From Longimicrobium terrae (lineage in GTDB: Bacteria; Gemmatimonadota; Gemmatimonadetes; Longimicrobiales; Longimicrobiaceae): a DNA stretch of 64,000 bases. A program made the translations under genes and the position numbers. Every line of letters starts with the position of its first letter. The stretch's first letter is position 1. Of the stretch, positions 37,592 to 46,595 are shown piece by piece. Location: the NCBI RefSeq assembly GCF_014202995.1, contig NZ_JACHIA010000002.1, forward strand, positions 262,645 through 326,644, in the 5' to 3' direction. The notes beneath the pieces were generated by a model, which saw nothing but the letters and a program-made list of their open reading frames with translations, was not told the origin of the DNA and did no database searches.

Positions 37592-38316
37592 GGAATCCGG
37601 ATCGGTAGATGGACGGCGATGGCGGAAGGGGTGAGGGCGACCGTGGCCCGGCCCGCGCCGCGCCGGTGCAGCAGGCGCACGGTGCCGCGGCCGGCCGCCG
37701 CGCCCACCAGCGCCCCGGCGACGGCGTCGCTGGTCCAGTGCTTGTCATCGTACACGCGGCTCCACCCCACTACAGCGGCGGCGGTGTAGGCGGGGACGGT
37801 CACCCACGGCCGCCGCGCCTCTTCCGACACGGCGGACGCGAGGGAAAACGCGACGACGGCGTGGCCGGAGGGAAACGACTGCCGGTTGTTGCCGCTGCTG
37901 AGAGCGTGGAATCGGAACGGATCGTCCGTGCGGCTGGGCCGCGTGCGCCCGGTGCCGAACTTGAGAAGTCCGTTCGCCACGCCGCCCGCCGCCAGCCCCG
38001 CGCCCACGTGCACGGCCGCGTCCGCCAGAGGACGATTTCCCGCCACGCGCGCCACACCCCACGTGGCTCCGAGCAGCGCCGCGCTCCACTGCGGCCGCCC
38101 GCCATAGTTGGCGATGTCCGACACCCCTTTCCACCGCTCTCCGCCTCCGTCCGGAATCCCGCTCGCCACCGTGCGGTCCAGCAGCAGCGCGCCGCCGATC
38201 AGCGCGGCGCCAGCGACCGTTTCCCGCCGCGAGGGCCACACGTCCTGCGCGGCCGCGGGGCGGGGCAGGGCGGCGGCGAGGGCCAGCAGCGGGGCGATGT
38301 GGCGGAGCAGGCGCAT
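37588..38316 (-). CDS. PAP2-superfamily phosphatase
   Basis: 242 residues with a signal-like N terminus (A-A-A-L-P-R-P-A-A-A-Q). All three PAP2 motifs are visible: K-F-G-T-G-R-T-R-P (KX6RP), P-S-G-H and S-R-V-Y-D-D-K-H-W-T-S-D. Several hydrophobic helices surround them. It likely dephosphorylates a lipid phosphate such as phosphatidate or undecaprenyl pyrophosphate at the outer face of the inner membrane. Upstream lies a repeat region. Confidence 0.9.
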   Translation of the reverse strand: MRLLRHIAPLLALAAALPRPAAAQDVWPSRRETVAGAALIGGALLLDRTVASGIPDGGGERWKGVSDIANYGGRPQWSAALLGATWGVARVAGNRPLADAAVHVGAGLAAGGVANGLLKFGTGRTRPSRTDDPFRFHALSSGNNRQSFPSGHAVVAFSLASAVSEEARRPWVTVPAYTAAAVVGWSRVYDDKHWTSDAVAGALVGAAAGRGTVRLLHRRGAGRATVALTPSAIAVHLPIRIP

Positions 38317-38394
38317 GGACCGGTAGGGCGGGACGGAAATCGCGAGCCCCGAAGCTACCCGCCGGGCCGGGGAACGGCAACGACGGTAGGGGAA

Positions 38395-38434
38395 GTGCGT
38401 GAGTGCTGGGTGCGTTAGTGCGTGAGTGCGAGGG
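38395..38434 (+). repeat. GTGCGTGAGTGCTGG repeat, left arm
   Basis: A 40-bp tract that is an almost perfect inverted partner of 38518-38555. It belongs to the same family as 14298, 14439 and 60101. Confidence 0.75.
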
Positions 38435-38517
38435 CATGGGTTGCTGCTTTCTACCCGGGTATCGATCGGCGGTGAGCCTGGACGTGCTCGTGAGCCGCCG
38501 CACGCGCGGATTCACAT

Positions 38518-38555
38518 CCCTCGCACTCACGCACCCCGCACTCAGCACTCACGCA
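38518..38555 (-). repeat. GTGCGTGAGTGCTGG repeat, right arm
   Basis: Its reverse complement matches the left arm at 38395 with only a few substitutions. About 80 bp separates the two. Together they could fold into one long hairpin or act as a small non-autonomous palindromic element. Confidence 0.75.
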
Positions 38556-38690
38556 CTCTCACCCTTCCCCTTTCCCGTCGCGCGGATCAGATTGCGAAAC
38601 CACCGCGCCCAACGGCGCGTACGGCCCCCGGTTCGCGGCGCTGGTCGATCACGGCCCGCCGCCCGGTTCACCTGGAAGGCCATCCATCCC

Positions 38691-39254
38691 ATGTCCGTGA
38701 TGCACGACGTACTTCGCGACCGCGTGATGCGCCACCTGGAAGCCCTCCCCGAAGAGCAGCTGTACCAGGTGCTGGACTACATCGAATTCCTGTCCAGCAA
38801 GTACAACCGCTCGGTGCGCACGCCCAACGGGATTCAGCGCTTCGGCGAACTGCTGGAAGACAAGATGCGCCAGCAGGGGATCGCCTTCGGCACCATCCGC
38901 GGCGCGCTGGGCGTGGTGGGAACGGCCGGGCGCGTGGTGTCGGGGATTACCGACGCGGGGCGCTCCGTAATCAACGAGGTGGGGAGCGTGGTGTCCGGGG
39001 CGTCTGCTCCCGATACGCCGCCGTCCGCTTCCACGCAGGCCGCGCAGGTGCCGCCGGCCAGCGACGGCGGGCTGTTTGGCACGGCCGGACGGCTGTTCTC
39101 CGGGCTCACTGAGGCCGGGCGCACGGTGCTGGGCGAAGTGGGTGGCGTGGTTCTTCCTAACGGAGCGCGCGACGAGCAGAACGGCGCTCCTCCGGCCGCG
39201 CCACCCGCGCGCAGGCCGGACGGGGATCCGCAGAGCGGGCCGCCCGCGCCGTAG
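38691..39254 (+). CDS. hypothetical protein with VapB/DUF2281-like N terminus and glycine-rich repeats
   Basis: 187 residues from the ATG at 38691; GGAAGG lies about 12 bp upstream. The N terminus L-E-A-L-P-E-E-Q-L-Y-Q-V-L-D-Y-I-E-F-L resembles the DUF2281/VapB-like helix. Two related segments follow (about 66-96 and 123-148), each reading F-G-T-(I/A)-x-G ... G-R-(S/T)-V-(I/L)-x-E-V-G. They may be amphipathic membrane-contacting repeats. The tail is proline- and alanine-rich. I know no function. The next gene starts 32 bp later. Confidence 0.6.
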   Translation: MSVMHDVLRDRVMRHLEALPEEQLYQVLDYIEFLSSKYNRSVRTPNGIQRFGELLEDKMRQQGIAFGTIRGALGVVGTAGRVVSGITDAGRSVINEVGSVVSGASAPDTPPSASTQAAQVPPASDGGLFGTAGRLFSGLTEAGRTVLGEVGGVVLPNGARDEQNGAPPAAPPARRPDGDPQSGPPAP

Positions 39255-39285
39255 GCGGTCCACAACCAGCACCCGAGGGTTCAGC

Positions 39286-39807
39286 GTGAGCTACAGCGAC
39301 GACGATCAGCCCCGCCGCGGCACTGCCGGCGGCGACGACGATCTGGTGGGTCCCCGCCGCGGCGGCAGGGCGCGCGGGCGCTTTGAGATGGACGACAACC
39401 AGGTGGAAGAGCGCCCCCGGCGCGGAGCCCGCGGGCGCGGCGCGCCGGCCCCGACGCTTCCCGCCATCGTGCGCGACATCCCCAACTTCATCCGGCTCAT
39501 CGGCGGCATCGCGATCGACAAGCGGGTGAACGCGGCCGACAAGGCGATCGTGCTGGCGGCCGTGGCGTACTTCTTTTCGCCCGTGGACCTGATCCCCGAG
39601 GCGATCCTGCCGGTCATCGGCAGCGTGGAAGACGTGTACTTCCTGATGCTTGCGCTGGCCCGCCTGGTGCACAACACGGACGCTGACGTGCTGCTGGACC
39701 ACTGGCACGGCGATCCGGACAGCCTGGAGCAGGCGCTGACCTCGCTGGACAACGTGAGCGCAATGATCCCCGGCCCGCTGCGGATGCTGCTGGGCAGCGG
39801 CCGCTGA
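39286..39807 (+). CDS. YkvA/DUF1232 membrane protein
   Basis: 173 residues from the GTG at 39286, after CGAGGG. The first 55 residues are a disordered R/G/D-rich leader. The DUF1232 core follows: D-K-A-I-V-L-A-A-V-A-Y-F-F-S-P-V-D-L-I-P-E. This family consists of small membrane-associated proteins; no clear role is known. A 16-bp terminator follows 19 bp later. Confidence 0.8.
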   Translation: MSYSDDDQPRRGTAGGDDDLVGPRRGGRARGRFEMDDNQVEERPRRGARGRGAPAPTLPAIVRDIPNFIRLIGGIAIDKRVNAADKAIVLAAVAYFFSPVDLIPEAILPVIGSVEDVYFLMLALARLVHNTDADVLLDHWHGDPDSLEQALTSLDNVSAMIPGPLRMLLGSGR

Positions 39808-39825
39808 GCCACCGTGACCCGTCCT

Positions 39826-39865
39826 GAGAACGCCGCCCGGCCCGCGCCGGGCGGCGTTCTCTCGT
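39826..39865 (+). terminator. rho-independent terminator
   Basis: A perfect 16-bp stem (39826-39841 with 39846-39861) has loop CCGC. It is followed by TCG rather than a T run. Confidence 0.75.
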
Positions 39866-40008
39866 CCGGGCACTTCGGACGCCCCGCTCTGGTGCGCCGT
39901 CCGCCTCGCGGCCCCTCCCCGTGCAAACAGCCGCACGGAGAGGGGAGAAGGACAACTCATCTCGTTTCGGATGGTGTGGCGCGGCGGCGGGCACCCCTCT
40001 CCCCCCGG

Positions 40009-40036
40009 CCCCCTCTCCCGCAAGCGGGAGAGGGGG
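40009..40036. repeat. CCCTCTCCC hairpin near R2
   Basis: A perfect 13-bp stem (40009-40021 with 40024-40036) and an AA loop. The same hairpin type sits beside the other R2 copies at 21345 and 52177. Confidence 0.7.
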
Positions 40037-40085
40037 AGACCTCAGCGCGGGGGCAGACGGCGATGTGGATCGGCGTGCTTCGGCC

Positions 40086-40137
40086 CCGGCGGTTGAAACC
40101 GCGCCTCCCAAAAGGCGGAACCAGCCTCCGCGGACCG
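40086..40137 (+). repeat. REP-like unit, diverged copy E
   Basis: Shares CCCGGCGGTTGAAACCGCG with copies A-D but differs in the middle and 3' hairpin. It lies 30 kb from the RAYT gene. Confidence 0.7.
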
Positions 40138-40167
40138 GCTGCCACACCGTCTACTGCCCCAAACGCT

Positions 40168-40242
40168 GTTGAAGCCCCGAACCGGACGCGCCAGCGGCCG
40201 GTGCGGGGGTTCCCGCTGTTTGAGCGGCGGATTCATTCGCTC
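40168..40242 (-). repeat. GAATCCGCCGCTC repeat (family R2), copy 2, inverted
   Basis: Reverse orientation of the units at 21237 and 52264. The core between the CTTCAAC and AATCCGCC ends is the most divergent of the three. Confidence 0.75.
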
Positions 40243-40342
40243 TCGCGGGGGAGGGTGGGCGAGTAGTACGAGCCCGGGTAGGGGCCGCCGTGAAGTTGGC
40301 CGCAGACAGGATATCCTCCTCCATCGACCGGCCCGACTCTGC

Positions 40343-41620
40343 TTACCGGAACGTGCCCGGGCTGACGCTGTAGGTGCGCTGGGGCGTACCCGCGTCCTCC
40401 GCCGGGCCCCACAAGCCCAGCTGCTCCGTCCAGCGCACGCTCTGGAACGCCCTGCCGTTCAGCGTCAGAAACCCCGACGCCCGCGTGGTCGCCACGCCCA
40501 TCTTGCGCAGGTCCGCCAATCCGCTGATCACGGTTGCGCCGCGCTCGTTCACGATCCGCCGCGCGGACCCGGGTCCGATCCCCGGAACGCGCAGCAGTTC
40601 CTCATACGACGCCGTCTTGATCTCCACCGGAAAGCGCTCCGGGTGCGCGAGAGCCCACGTGGTCTTGGGATCGTTGCCCAGCGGCAGGTTTCCCGTTTCG
40701 TCGTACACCACCTCGTCGGCGCCAAAGCCATACTGGCGCAGCAGGTAGTCCGCCTGGTACAGCCGGTTCTCACGCAGAATCGGCGTTTCCGCGGTGTGCT
40801 CCATCGGCGTGTCGCGGATGGGGCGGAAGGCGCTGAAGTGCGCATGGTGGATTCCGCCGCGCGAGTACAGGTCCGTCACGCGCCCCAGCAGCGCCTGGTC
40901 GCTGTCCGGCGTGGCGCCCACGACGAACTGCATCGTCATTCCCGACGCGCCGCCCGGGTGCAGCGGGTCGCCGATCTTGCCGTCGCGCCGCTCCGCGCGT
41001 TCGCGGTTCACGTTGCGCCGCGCCTGCTCCAGGCTCGCGAGCGACGTGTCCAGGTTTTTTTCCGGCGCGATCTGCGCCAGCGATGATCCGCAGGGCGCCT
41101 CCAGGTTCAGCGAGATGCGGCTGGCTAGCGCGGTCAAACGCTCGATCTGTGCGGGCTGCCCGCCGGGTACCATCTTCACGTGCACGTATCCCGTGAACCG
41201 GTGCTTCTCGCGCAGCAGTTCCAGCACCTGGATCAGGTCATCCATCACTTTTACCGGCCGGCCGGGAATGCCGGTGGTGATGAACAGCCCGCTGCACCAC
41301 CCGCGGTGGTACGCCTCCAGAAAGATGCGGACGAGTTCCGGCGGCTTCAGCAGCGTACGCGGCATGTCGCGGTCGCGGCGCATGGGGCAGTAGTGGCAGT
41401 TGAAGCTGCACGCGTTGGTCATCAGAATGCGCATGAGCGACACGCTGCCTTTGCCCGGCACGCGCAGATCGCGGATGTTGAGCGGGCGCAGCGCGCCGGA
41501 ATCGTTGGCGTGGCGAAGCCGCGGCGGCAGGGTCGTGGTGCTCCCCGGCGCGCCGTCCCGGTCGTCCCCGGCCAGCCCGATCAGCAGTTCCAGCTTCTGG
41601 TCCAGCGTCATCGCATCCAT
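40343..41620 (-). CDS. radical SAM protein, SplB-like putative DNA modification/repair (TIGR03916 type)
   Basis: 425 residues. The radical SAM cluster motif is seen as C-S-F-N-C-H-Y-C (C-x3-C-x2-C). The C terminus has a helix-hairpin-helix, L-L-R-V-P-G-I-G-P-G-S-A-R-R, which binds DNA or another nucleic acid. This matches the SplB-like 'putative DNA modification/repair' radical SAM family, often next to a uracil-DNA-glycosylase-like partner. No partner lies beside it here. The substrate is unknown. Confidence 0.85.
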   Translation of the reverse strand: MDAMTLDQKLELLIGLAGDDRDGAPGSTTTLPPRLRHANDSGALRPLNIRDLRVPGKGSVSLMRILMTNACSFNCHYCPMRRDRDMPRTLLKPPELVRIFLEAYHRGWCSGLFITTGIPGRPVKVMDDLIQVLELLREKHRFTGYVHVKMVPGGQPAQIERLTALASRISLNLEAPCGSSLAQIAPEKNLDTSLASLEQARRNVNRERAERRDGKIGDPLHPGGASGMTMQFVVGATPDSDQALLGRVTDLYSRGGIHHAHFSAFRPIRDTPMEHTAETPILRENRLYQADYLLRQYGFGADEVVYDETGNLPLGNDPKTTWALAHPERFPVEIKTASYEELLRVPGIGPGSARRIVNERGATVISGLADLRKMGVATTRASGFLTLNGRAFQSVRWTEQLGLWGPAEDAGTPQRTYSVSPGTFR

Positions 41621-41799
41621 GGCACCCCTCCGGCTTCGACGTTAGATTATACCCGAATAAAAGCCGAAGTGGTGCCCGGCGCAAGGGTTTTCTCATCCAC
41701 CCCGCGCTCGGCGTGGAACGAGGCTCGCGGAGGGGTTGACGAGGTCGCCAGATTGCGGCGGCGATGCTCTTCATCCACCGCAGAACGAGAGTGTTGTAG

Positions 41800-42678
41800 A
41801 TGGCGGAAAACAAGCTGGACGCGGCGGCGAGCGGCACCTTTCGCATTGGCGGAGACCTGGAAGTGAACCGGCTCGGCTTTGGCGCCATGCGGATTACCGG
41901 AAAGGGAATCTGGGGCCCGCCGCAGGACCGCGAGGAGTGCATCCGCGTGCTGCGGCGCACGGTGGAAGTGGGGATCAACCTGATCGATACGGCCGATTCG
42001 TACGGCCCGTTCGTGAGCGAGGAGCTGATCGCCGAGGCGCTGCATCCGTATCCCCGCGGCTTGGTGATCGCCACCAAGGGCGGGCTGGAGCGTCCCGGGC
42101 CGGACCAGTGGACGCCCAACGGCCATCCCAAACACCTCCGCGCCACCTGCGAAGCCAGCCTCAAGCGGCTCAAGGTGGACGTGATCGACCTGTGGCAGCT
42201 GCACCGCATCGACCCGGAAATCCCGGCGGAAGACCAGATCGGCACCCTGGCCGACCTGCGCCGCGAGGGCAAGATCCGTCACGTGGGGCTGTCGGAGGTG
42301 ACGGTGGAGGAGATCGAGGCGGCGCGCCGCGAGGTACCCATCGTGACGGTGCAGAACCGGTACAACGTGGCGGATCGCGAGTGGGAGTCCGTGCTGGACT
42401 ACTGCGAAAAGGAGTCGATCGGCTTCATCCCCTGGTTTCCGCTGGGGGTCGGCAAGCTGGCGGAAAGCGGTGGGCCGCTGGCTGACGCGGCGCGGCGGCT
42501 GGAAACGACGCCCAGTGCCGTGGCCCTCGCGTGGCTGCTGCGCCGCTCGCCGGTGATGCTGCCCATTCCGGGAACGAGCAAGGTGAAGCATCTTGATGAG
42601 AACGTGGCCGCTTCCGCGCTGCGGCTGACCGACGAAGAGTTTCAGGCCATCGCCGACGCATCCGCGCCGGACGCCTGA
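41800..42678 (+). CDS. aldo/keto reductase
   Basis: 292 residues of TIM-barrel type. Catalytic marks are T-A-D-S-Y-G (tyrosine), I-A-T-K-G-G (lysine) and W-Q-L-H-R-I-D (histidine). V-Q-N-R-Y-N and P-I-P-G-T-S-K bind NADPH. It is in the YajO/Tas-like class. The substrate is unknown. It may be co-transcribed with OsmC, 62 bp downstream. Confidence 0.9.
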   Translation: MAENKLDAAASGTFRIGGDLEVNRLGFGAMRITGKGIWGPPQDREECIRVLRRTVEVGINLIDTADSYGPFVSEELIAEALHPYPRGLVIATKGGLERPGPDQWTPNGHPKHLRATCEASLKRLKVDVIDLWQLHRIDPEIPAEDQIGTLADLRREGKIRHVGLSEVTVEEIEAARREVPIVTVQNRYNVADREWESVLDYCEKESIGFIPWFPLGVGKLAESGGPLADAARRLETTPSAVALAWLLRRSPVMLPIPGTSKVKHLDENVAASALRLTDEEFQAIADASAPDA

Positions 42679-42740
42679 TTCCGCACGACCCCGGGCGGGC
42701 GCCGCGTGCGCCCGCCCGCCCCACTGCACCAGGAGATTCC

Positions 42741-43193
42741 GTGGCCGAAAACAAGGACGTCGTCATCCACGCCGGGCGTGAGCACTACCGGGCCGAGGTG
42801 CTGGCCGGGGGCAAGCGCGTGGTGGTGGATGAACCGCTGGAGGTGGGCGGTAAGGACGCGGGCCCCACGCCGTACGACCTGCTGCTCGGCTCCATCGGCG
42901 CGTGTACGGCCATGACGCTGCGCATGTACGCTGACCGCAAAGGATGGCCGCTGGAGTCCGTGGTCGTGCGGCTGCGGCAGGCGCGCAAGTACGACGCGGA
43001 CTGTGCGGAGTGCGTGTCCGCACCCGTGGGCGTGCACCAGGTGGAGCGCGAACTGGAGCTGGAGGGCGACCTTACGGACGAGCAGCGCGCGCGCCTGACC
43101 GAACTGGCCGACCGCTGCCCCATCAAGCAGACGCTGGAGCGCGGGCTGCACGTGATCGCCGCGCCCGAGCCGGCGGACGCGGCGGTGTCCTGA
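42741..43193 (+). CDS. OsmC-family peroxidase-like protein
   Basis: 150 residues. The start is a GTG at 42741, with AGGAG 6 bp upstream. OsmC marks are G-P-T-P-Y-D-L-L-L-G-S-I-G-A-C-T (peroxidatic cysteine) and R-C-P-I-K-Q-T-L (second cysteine). The family detoxifies organic hydroperoxides. It may belong to a stress-linked set with the neighbouring aldo/keto reductase. Confidence 0.9.
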   Translation: MAENKDVVIHAGREHYRAEVLAGGKRVVVDEPLEVGGKDAGPTPYDLLLGSIGACTAMTLRMYADRKGWPLESVVVRLRQARKYDADCAECVSAPVGVHQVERELELEGDLTDEQRARLTELADRCPIKQTLERGLHVIAAPEPADAAVS

Positions 43194-43207
43194 ACCGGGA
43201 GGATGGA

Positions 43208-43849
43208 ATGAGCGAACCCGGAACCCGGGCCGCGGGCGTCGATCCGCTGGACGGATTGGCGGCCGATGACGCGATCCGTGCGGCCACGGGGCGCGGCTGG
43301 GCGGAATGGGCCGAGTGGCTGAACGCCGCAGGCGCCGCGGAACTGCCGCACGGAAAGATCGTCACGCTGCTGGGCGGCGCGGGCGCCGTGGAGAGCGGCT
43401 GGTGGCGGCAGATGGTTGCTACCGGCTACGAGCGCCTCATCGGCCGGCGGGCGCTGGGCGAGGTGGCGGGCGGCGGCTTTCAGATCGGGGTGCGGCGGAC
43501 GCTGCGGCTTGCGCCGGACGAGGCGTGGCGGCGCGTGCTCTCTCCCGAGGGCGTCGCGGGATGGCTGGGTGAGCCGGAGGAGCCGATCGCGTGGGAGCCG
43601 GGCTCGGCGTTCCGTCTGCGCGATGGCGCCATCGCCGAGGTGCGCGTCCATAAACCGGGCTCGCACTTCCGGCTGCAGCTGCGCGAGCCGGGGGCAGACA
43701 AGGCGTCCGTCATCCAGGTGCGCGTGAACGCGGCGGCAACGGGCTCCGTCATCAGCTTTCACCAGGAGCAGCTGCCATCCGCCGAGTCGCGCGAGGAGCG
43801 CAGGGTGCACTTCGCATCCGCGCTGGACGTACTCGCCGACCTCGGCTGA
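43208..43849 (+). CDS. SRPBCC (AHSA1-like) protein with DUF4287-like N terminus
   Basis: 213 residues, 14 bp after OsmC. The N-terminal 75 residues (A-T-G-R-G-W-A-E-W and L-P-H-G-K-I-V-T-L-L) look like the DUF4287 helical domain. The C-terminal 120 residues are a START-like barrel with T-L-R-L-A-P-D-E-A-W. Such proteins bind hydrophobic ligands or act as co-chaperones; this one has no assigned job. The ATG at 43208 matches the domain start. Confidence 0.75.
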   Translation: MSEPGTRAAGVDPLDGLAADDAIRAATGRGWAEWAEWLNAAGAAELPHGKIVTLLGGAGAVESGWWRQMVATGYERLIGRRALGEVAGGGFQIGVRRTLRLAPDEAWRRVLSPEGVAGWLGEPEEPIAWEPGSAFRLRDGAIAEVRVHKPGSHFRLQLREPGADKASVIQVRVNAAATGSVISFHQEQLPSAESREERRVHFASALDVLADLG

Positions 43850-43921
43850 ATCGGCATCGGCCGAATCCGCCCTGATCGACCCTTTATCCACCGATCCTAT
43901 CCCCGAATCCCGGATCCCGTC

Positions 43922-44389
43922 ATGCAGAGCACCGCGGAAACCGTCGAGGAGTACCTGGCCAGTCTGCCGGAGGAGCGGCGCGCCGTGGTGTCGGCGGTGC
44001 GCGACGAGATCGTCCGCAACCTGCCGGACGGCTATCAGGAGACGATGGCGTGGGGGATGATTTCGTACGAGGTCCCGCTCAGCCGTTTTTCCCCGACGTA
44101 CAACGGGCGGCCGCTGGGGTATGCCGCGCTCGCCGCGCAGAAGAACGCGTATTCGCTCTATCTGCTGGGCGTGTATGGAGATGCGGCGCAGGAAGCCGTT
44201 CTGCGCGATGGGTTCAGCGCGGCGGGAAAGAAGCTGGACATGGGCAAGTCATGCGTTCGCTTCAAGAAGCTGGACGACCTGCCGATGGAAACCATCGGTC
44301 GACTCATCGCGTCCACCCCGCCGGAGCGGACGATCGAGCTTCACGAGGCGGCGCACGGGGCGAGGAAGCGGTCGGCCGCGAAGCGCTGA
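43922..44389 (+). CDS. DUF1801-domain protein
   Basis: 155 residues with the pattern V-E-E-Y-L-A-S-L-P at the start, then Q-E-T-M-A-W-G-M-I-S-Y-E-V-P and C-V-R-F-K-K-L-D-D-L-P. These fit the YdhG/DUF1801 family of small alpha/beta proteins with possible iron-binding members. A general stress role is only inferred. Confidence 0.8.
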   Translation: MQSTAETVEEYLASLPEERRAVVSAVRDEIVRNLPDGYQETMAWGMISYEVPLSRFSPTYNGRPLGYAALAAQKNAYSLYLLGVYGDAAQEAVLRDGFSAAGKKLDMGKSCVRFKKLDDLPMETIGRLIASTPPERTIELHEAAHGARKRSAAKR

Positions 44390-44557
44390 TTTGCGCCCGG
44401 CCGTCTGATTTCGACAGGGACCGACACACCCAACCCGCCAGGCGGCTCCCGTCCGAGAGCGGGAGGTTCATACGTTGTGTCCGCGATCCACTCCGGGCCA
44501 CGCGGTGATTCCGATCCGCCGGTCCCGTTCCCGCCATCACCGCTGCTGATCATCGAC

Positions 44558-44911
44558 ATGAAAACCGCGCTCCGTTCTCTCCTTGCGCTCCTGGCGTTCT
44601 GCGTCACTCTGGGCGCCTGTTCGTCGCCGTTCGAATCGACGGACGTGGACATCGTCACCCTCGAGATCGATTCGCAGCTGGTGCCCTGCATGGCCATGAT
44701 CCCCACCACGTGCATGCGGGTTCGCGAAGATCCGTCGGACAGCTGGGGCCTGTTCTACCGGGAAATCGAAGGATTCACCTACGAGCCCGGGTTCATCTAC
44801 AAGGTCCAGGTGGAAGTGCGCGAGATCAAGAATCCGCCTGCGGACGGCTCCTCGGCCGCGTACCGGCTTCTTCGCCTGATCGAGAAGCGGCCCGTCGCCG
44901 CAAGTCTGTAG
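44558..44911 (+). CDS. lipoprotein with DUF4377 domain
   Basis: 117 residues. The lipobox L-G-A-C fixes the signal peptide. The DUF4377 marks follow: L-V-P-C-M-A-M, a C-M-R-V-R-E-D, then W-G-L-F-Y-R-E-I-E-G-F-T-Y-E-P-G, then N-P-P-A-D-G-S-S. Two mature cysteines near each other probably form a disulfide. The function is unknown; the family is linked to HslJ-like envelope proteins. Confidence 0.85.
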   Translation: MKTALRSLLALLAFCVTLGACSSPFESTDVDIVTLEIDSQLVPCMAMIPTTCMRVREDPSDSWGLFYREIEGFTYEPGFIYKVQVEVREIKNPPADGSSAAYRLLRLIEKRPVAASL

Positions 44912-44932
44912 TACATCTGTTGATCGGTCATC

Positions 44933-44964
44933 CGGCACCGGGCGCTTCCATGCTCCCGGTGCCG
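44933..44964 (+). terminator. hairpin after the DUF4377 gene
   Basis: A perfect 10-bp stem (44933-44942 with 44955-44964) with a 12-nt loop, but no T run. Terminator function is possible. Confidence 0.45.
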
Positions 44965-45122
44965 TGTCGTTGAAAGCCGGCCCATCTCTCCGGGCATCGA
45001 GCCCCTCCGCCGCACTCATCTCGTTTGACGCCAGCCACGCTCATGACGCGCTATCCGATCGCGCTTCGTTCGTCCCCGATCTTCCCTGCGTGTTGGCGGC
45101 CGGGGCATGCCGGAGTACGCCT

Positions 45123-45509
45123 GTGAACGAGCCGCGGCTGGCGGATTACGTGTTGAAGTACCACGGCAATCTGATGTCGGAGCACGAGCGGTCCGTGAAC
45201 CGGCACCTGACCACGCTCTTCAAGCAGGGCACCGGCGACCTGCCCGCGCCCGGGACAGCGATGGAGACGAACCACATCCACTCGCTGCAACGCCACTGGC
45301 TTTCTGACGACCCGCGGGTGATCGCGGACGCGCAGGCCGGGTGGCACGCGGCACGGCAGCGGATCGCTGAGCGCATCGTGCGCGATCATCCGGACGAGGT
45401 GTACCTGAACCGCTGCCCCGCGTGCGGCGCGCTCACCGCCAGCCCCACCGCGCGCATCTGCCTCGTCTGCCCGCACACCTGGTTCCACGTTCCGCGCGGC
45501 GTCAGATGA
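45123..45509 (+). CDS. hypothetical protein with C-terminal zinc-ribbon-like cysteines
   Basis: 128 residues from the GTG at 45123; an in-frame extension goes upstream but looks non-coding. The C terminus has C-P-A-C-G and C-L-V-C about 15 residues apart, a probable zinc ribbon. The rest is helical, with several histidines (R-H-L, N-H-I-H-S-L-Q-R-H-W). I know no function. Confidence 0.55.
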   Translation: MNEPRLADYVLKYHGNLMSEHERSVNRHLTTLFKQGTGDLPAPGTAMETNHIHSLQRHWLSDDPRVIADAQAGWHAARQRIAERIVRDHPDEVYLNRCPACGALTASPTARICLVCPHTWFHVPRGVR

Positions 45510-45558
45510 CGCGACACCGGTCCGTTTCACGCCGCCGCTGACTCTCCCGAATCCCGAC

Positions 45559-46449
45559 ATGCGCCGAACCGTGCTCCTGTCCGCCGCGCTTCTGACCGCA
45601 TGCGCCCGCCCGGCCGCCGATCCCGCACCCGCGCCATCCATCGCGTCCGTGCCACGCACCATCCGCGGTCCCAAGACGGCCACCGTCACGGATACCGTCG
45701 CCGTTCCCGTCGTCGTTTCCTCCATCAAGTCGGGCGAGCGGGATCCTGAGCTGGCCACGCTGGTGGGCCGGATTACCGACGCGGAAACGGGAGAGGCCGT
45801 GCGGGCCAGCATAATAACGGACAACGAATATGAATTCGGCGACGAGGGTGGCGAATACCGGATGGAGTACGTAGTTCCCGGCGTATCGGAAGTCACCGTC
45901 GAGATGGCGGGATACCGTCCCCAGGTGCGCACCGTGACACTTGCCGCCGGCCGTGTGGATACGTTGAATGTCGCCCTGCGCCGTGCCGCGCCCGTGCGCC
46001 TCACCCTCACCGGCACGTGGCAGGTGCGGTTCAAGATCAGGGAGCCGGGCGCCCGGCGCTCGCCGCCGGCGCAGCGCTTCGTGGAGGGGACGCTCACTTT
46101 CAACGACACGCTGAATCTGGTGGATCCAGAGCGTCCGCCTGAGCGGGACCGGTACGTCTGGACGACCGAAGGGCTGTCGGAGATCGACTTTACCCCGTTC
46201 TTCGGCTCGCGGGTCGCGTCGGACGTTTCGACCACGGTTTTCGGATCGAGAGGCGGGACTTTCGAGCGTGAGGTGGTCGGCACCGTCATGGACGGGGACA
46301 GCGTGGAGATCGGCCTGATTCCGCGGATCTCGCACGGCGGCGTATCGCTCTCGGGGCGGGCGCGAGGCGACAGCATCGTGGGGCAGTGGGTGCAGCGCGC
46401 CTACTGCTGCGGCGCGCATGGGGATTTTGTCCTTCGCCGCGTGCGCTGA
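45559..46449 (+). CDS. lipoprotein with carboxypeptidase-regulatory-like domain
   Basis: 296 residues. The lipobox L-L-T-A-C is at about residues 11-15. A beta-sandwich of the carboxypeptidase-regulatory type follows: L-V-G-R-I-T-D-A-E-T-G-E-A-V, Y-R-M-E-Y-V-V-P-G and G-Y-R-P-Q-V-R-T-V. The C-terminal 150 residues form an unidentified beta-rich domain ending W-V-Q-R-A-Y-C-C-G. It probably faces the periplasm or surface. Confidence 0.75.
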   Translation: MRRTVLLSAALLTACARPAADPAPAPSIASVPRTIRGPKTATVTDTVAVPVVVSSIKSGERDPELATLVGRITDAETGEAVRASIITDNEYEFGDEGGEYRMEYVVPGVSEVTVEMAGYRPQVRTVTLAAGRVDTLNVALRRAAPVRLTLTGTWQVRFKIREPGARRSPPAQRFVEGTLTFNDTLNLVDPERPPERDRYVWTTEGLSEIDFTPFFGSRVASDVSTTVFGSRGGTFEREVVGTVMDGDSVEIGLIPRISHGGVSLSGRARGDSIVGQWVQRAYCCGAHGDFVLRRVR

Positions 46450-46595
46450 CCATCCATCCGGTGGCGTGATCCGGGACTTCACGCGCTCCGTTTCGGCGGA
46501 CGACCATCGCTTTGTCCAGGCGGTGGGGCATCCCGGGCCGGCGGAGCCGAATCCGCCGATCGAGCGGATTCACCTTCTGCACCTGACGGGAATTG

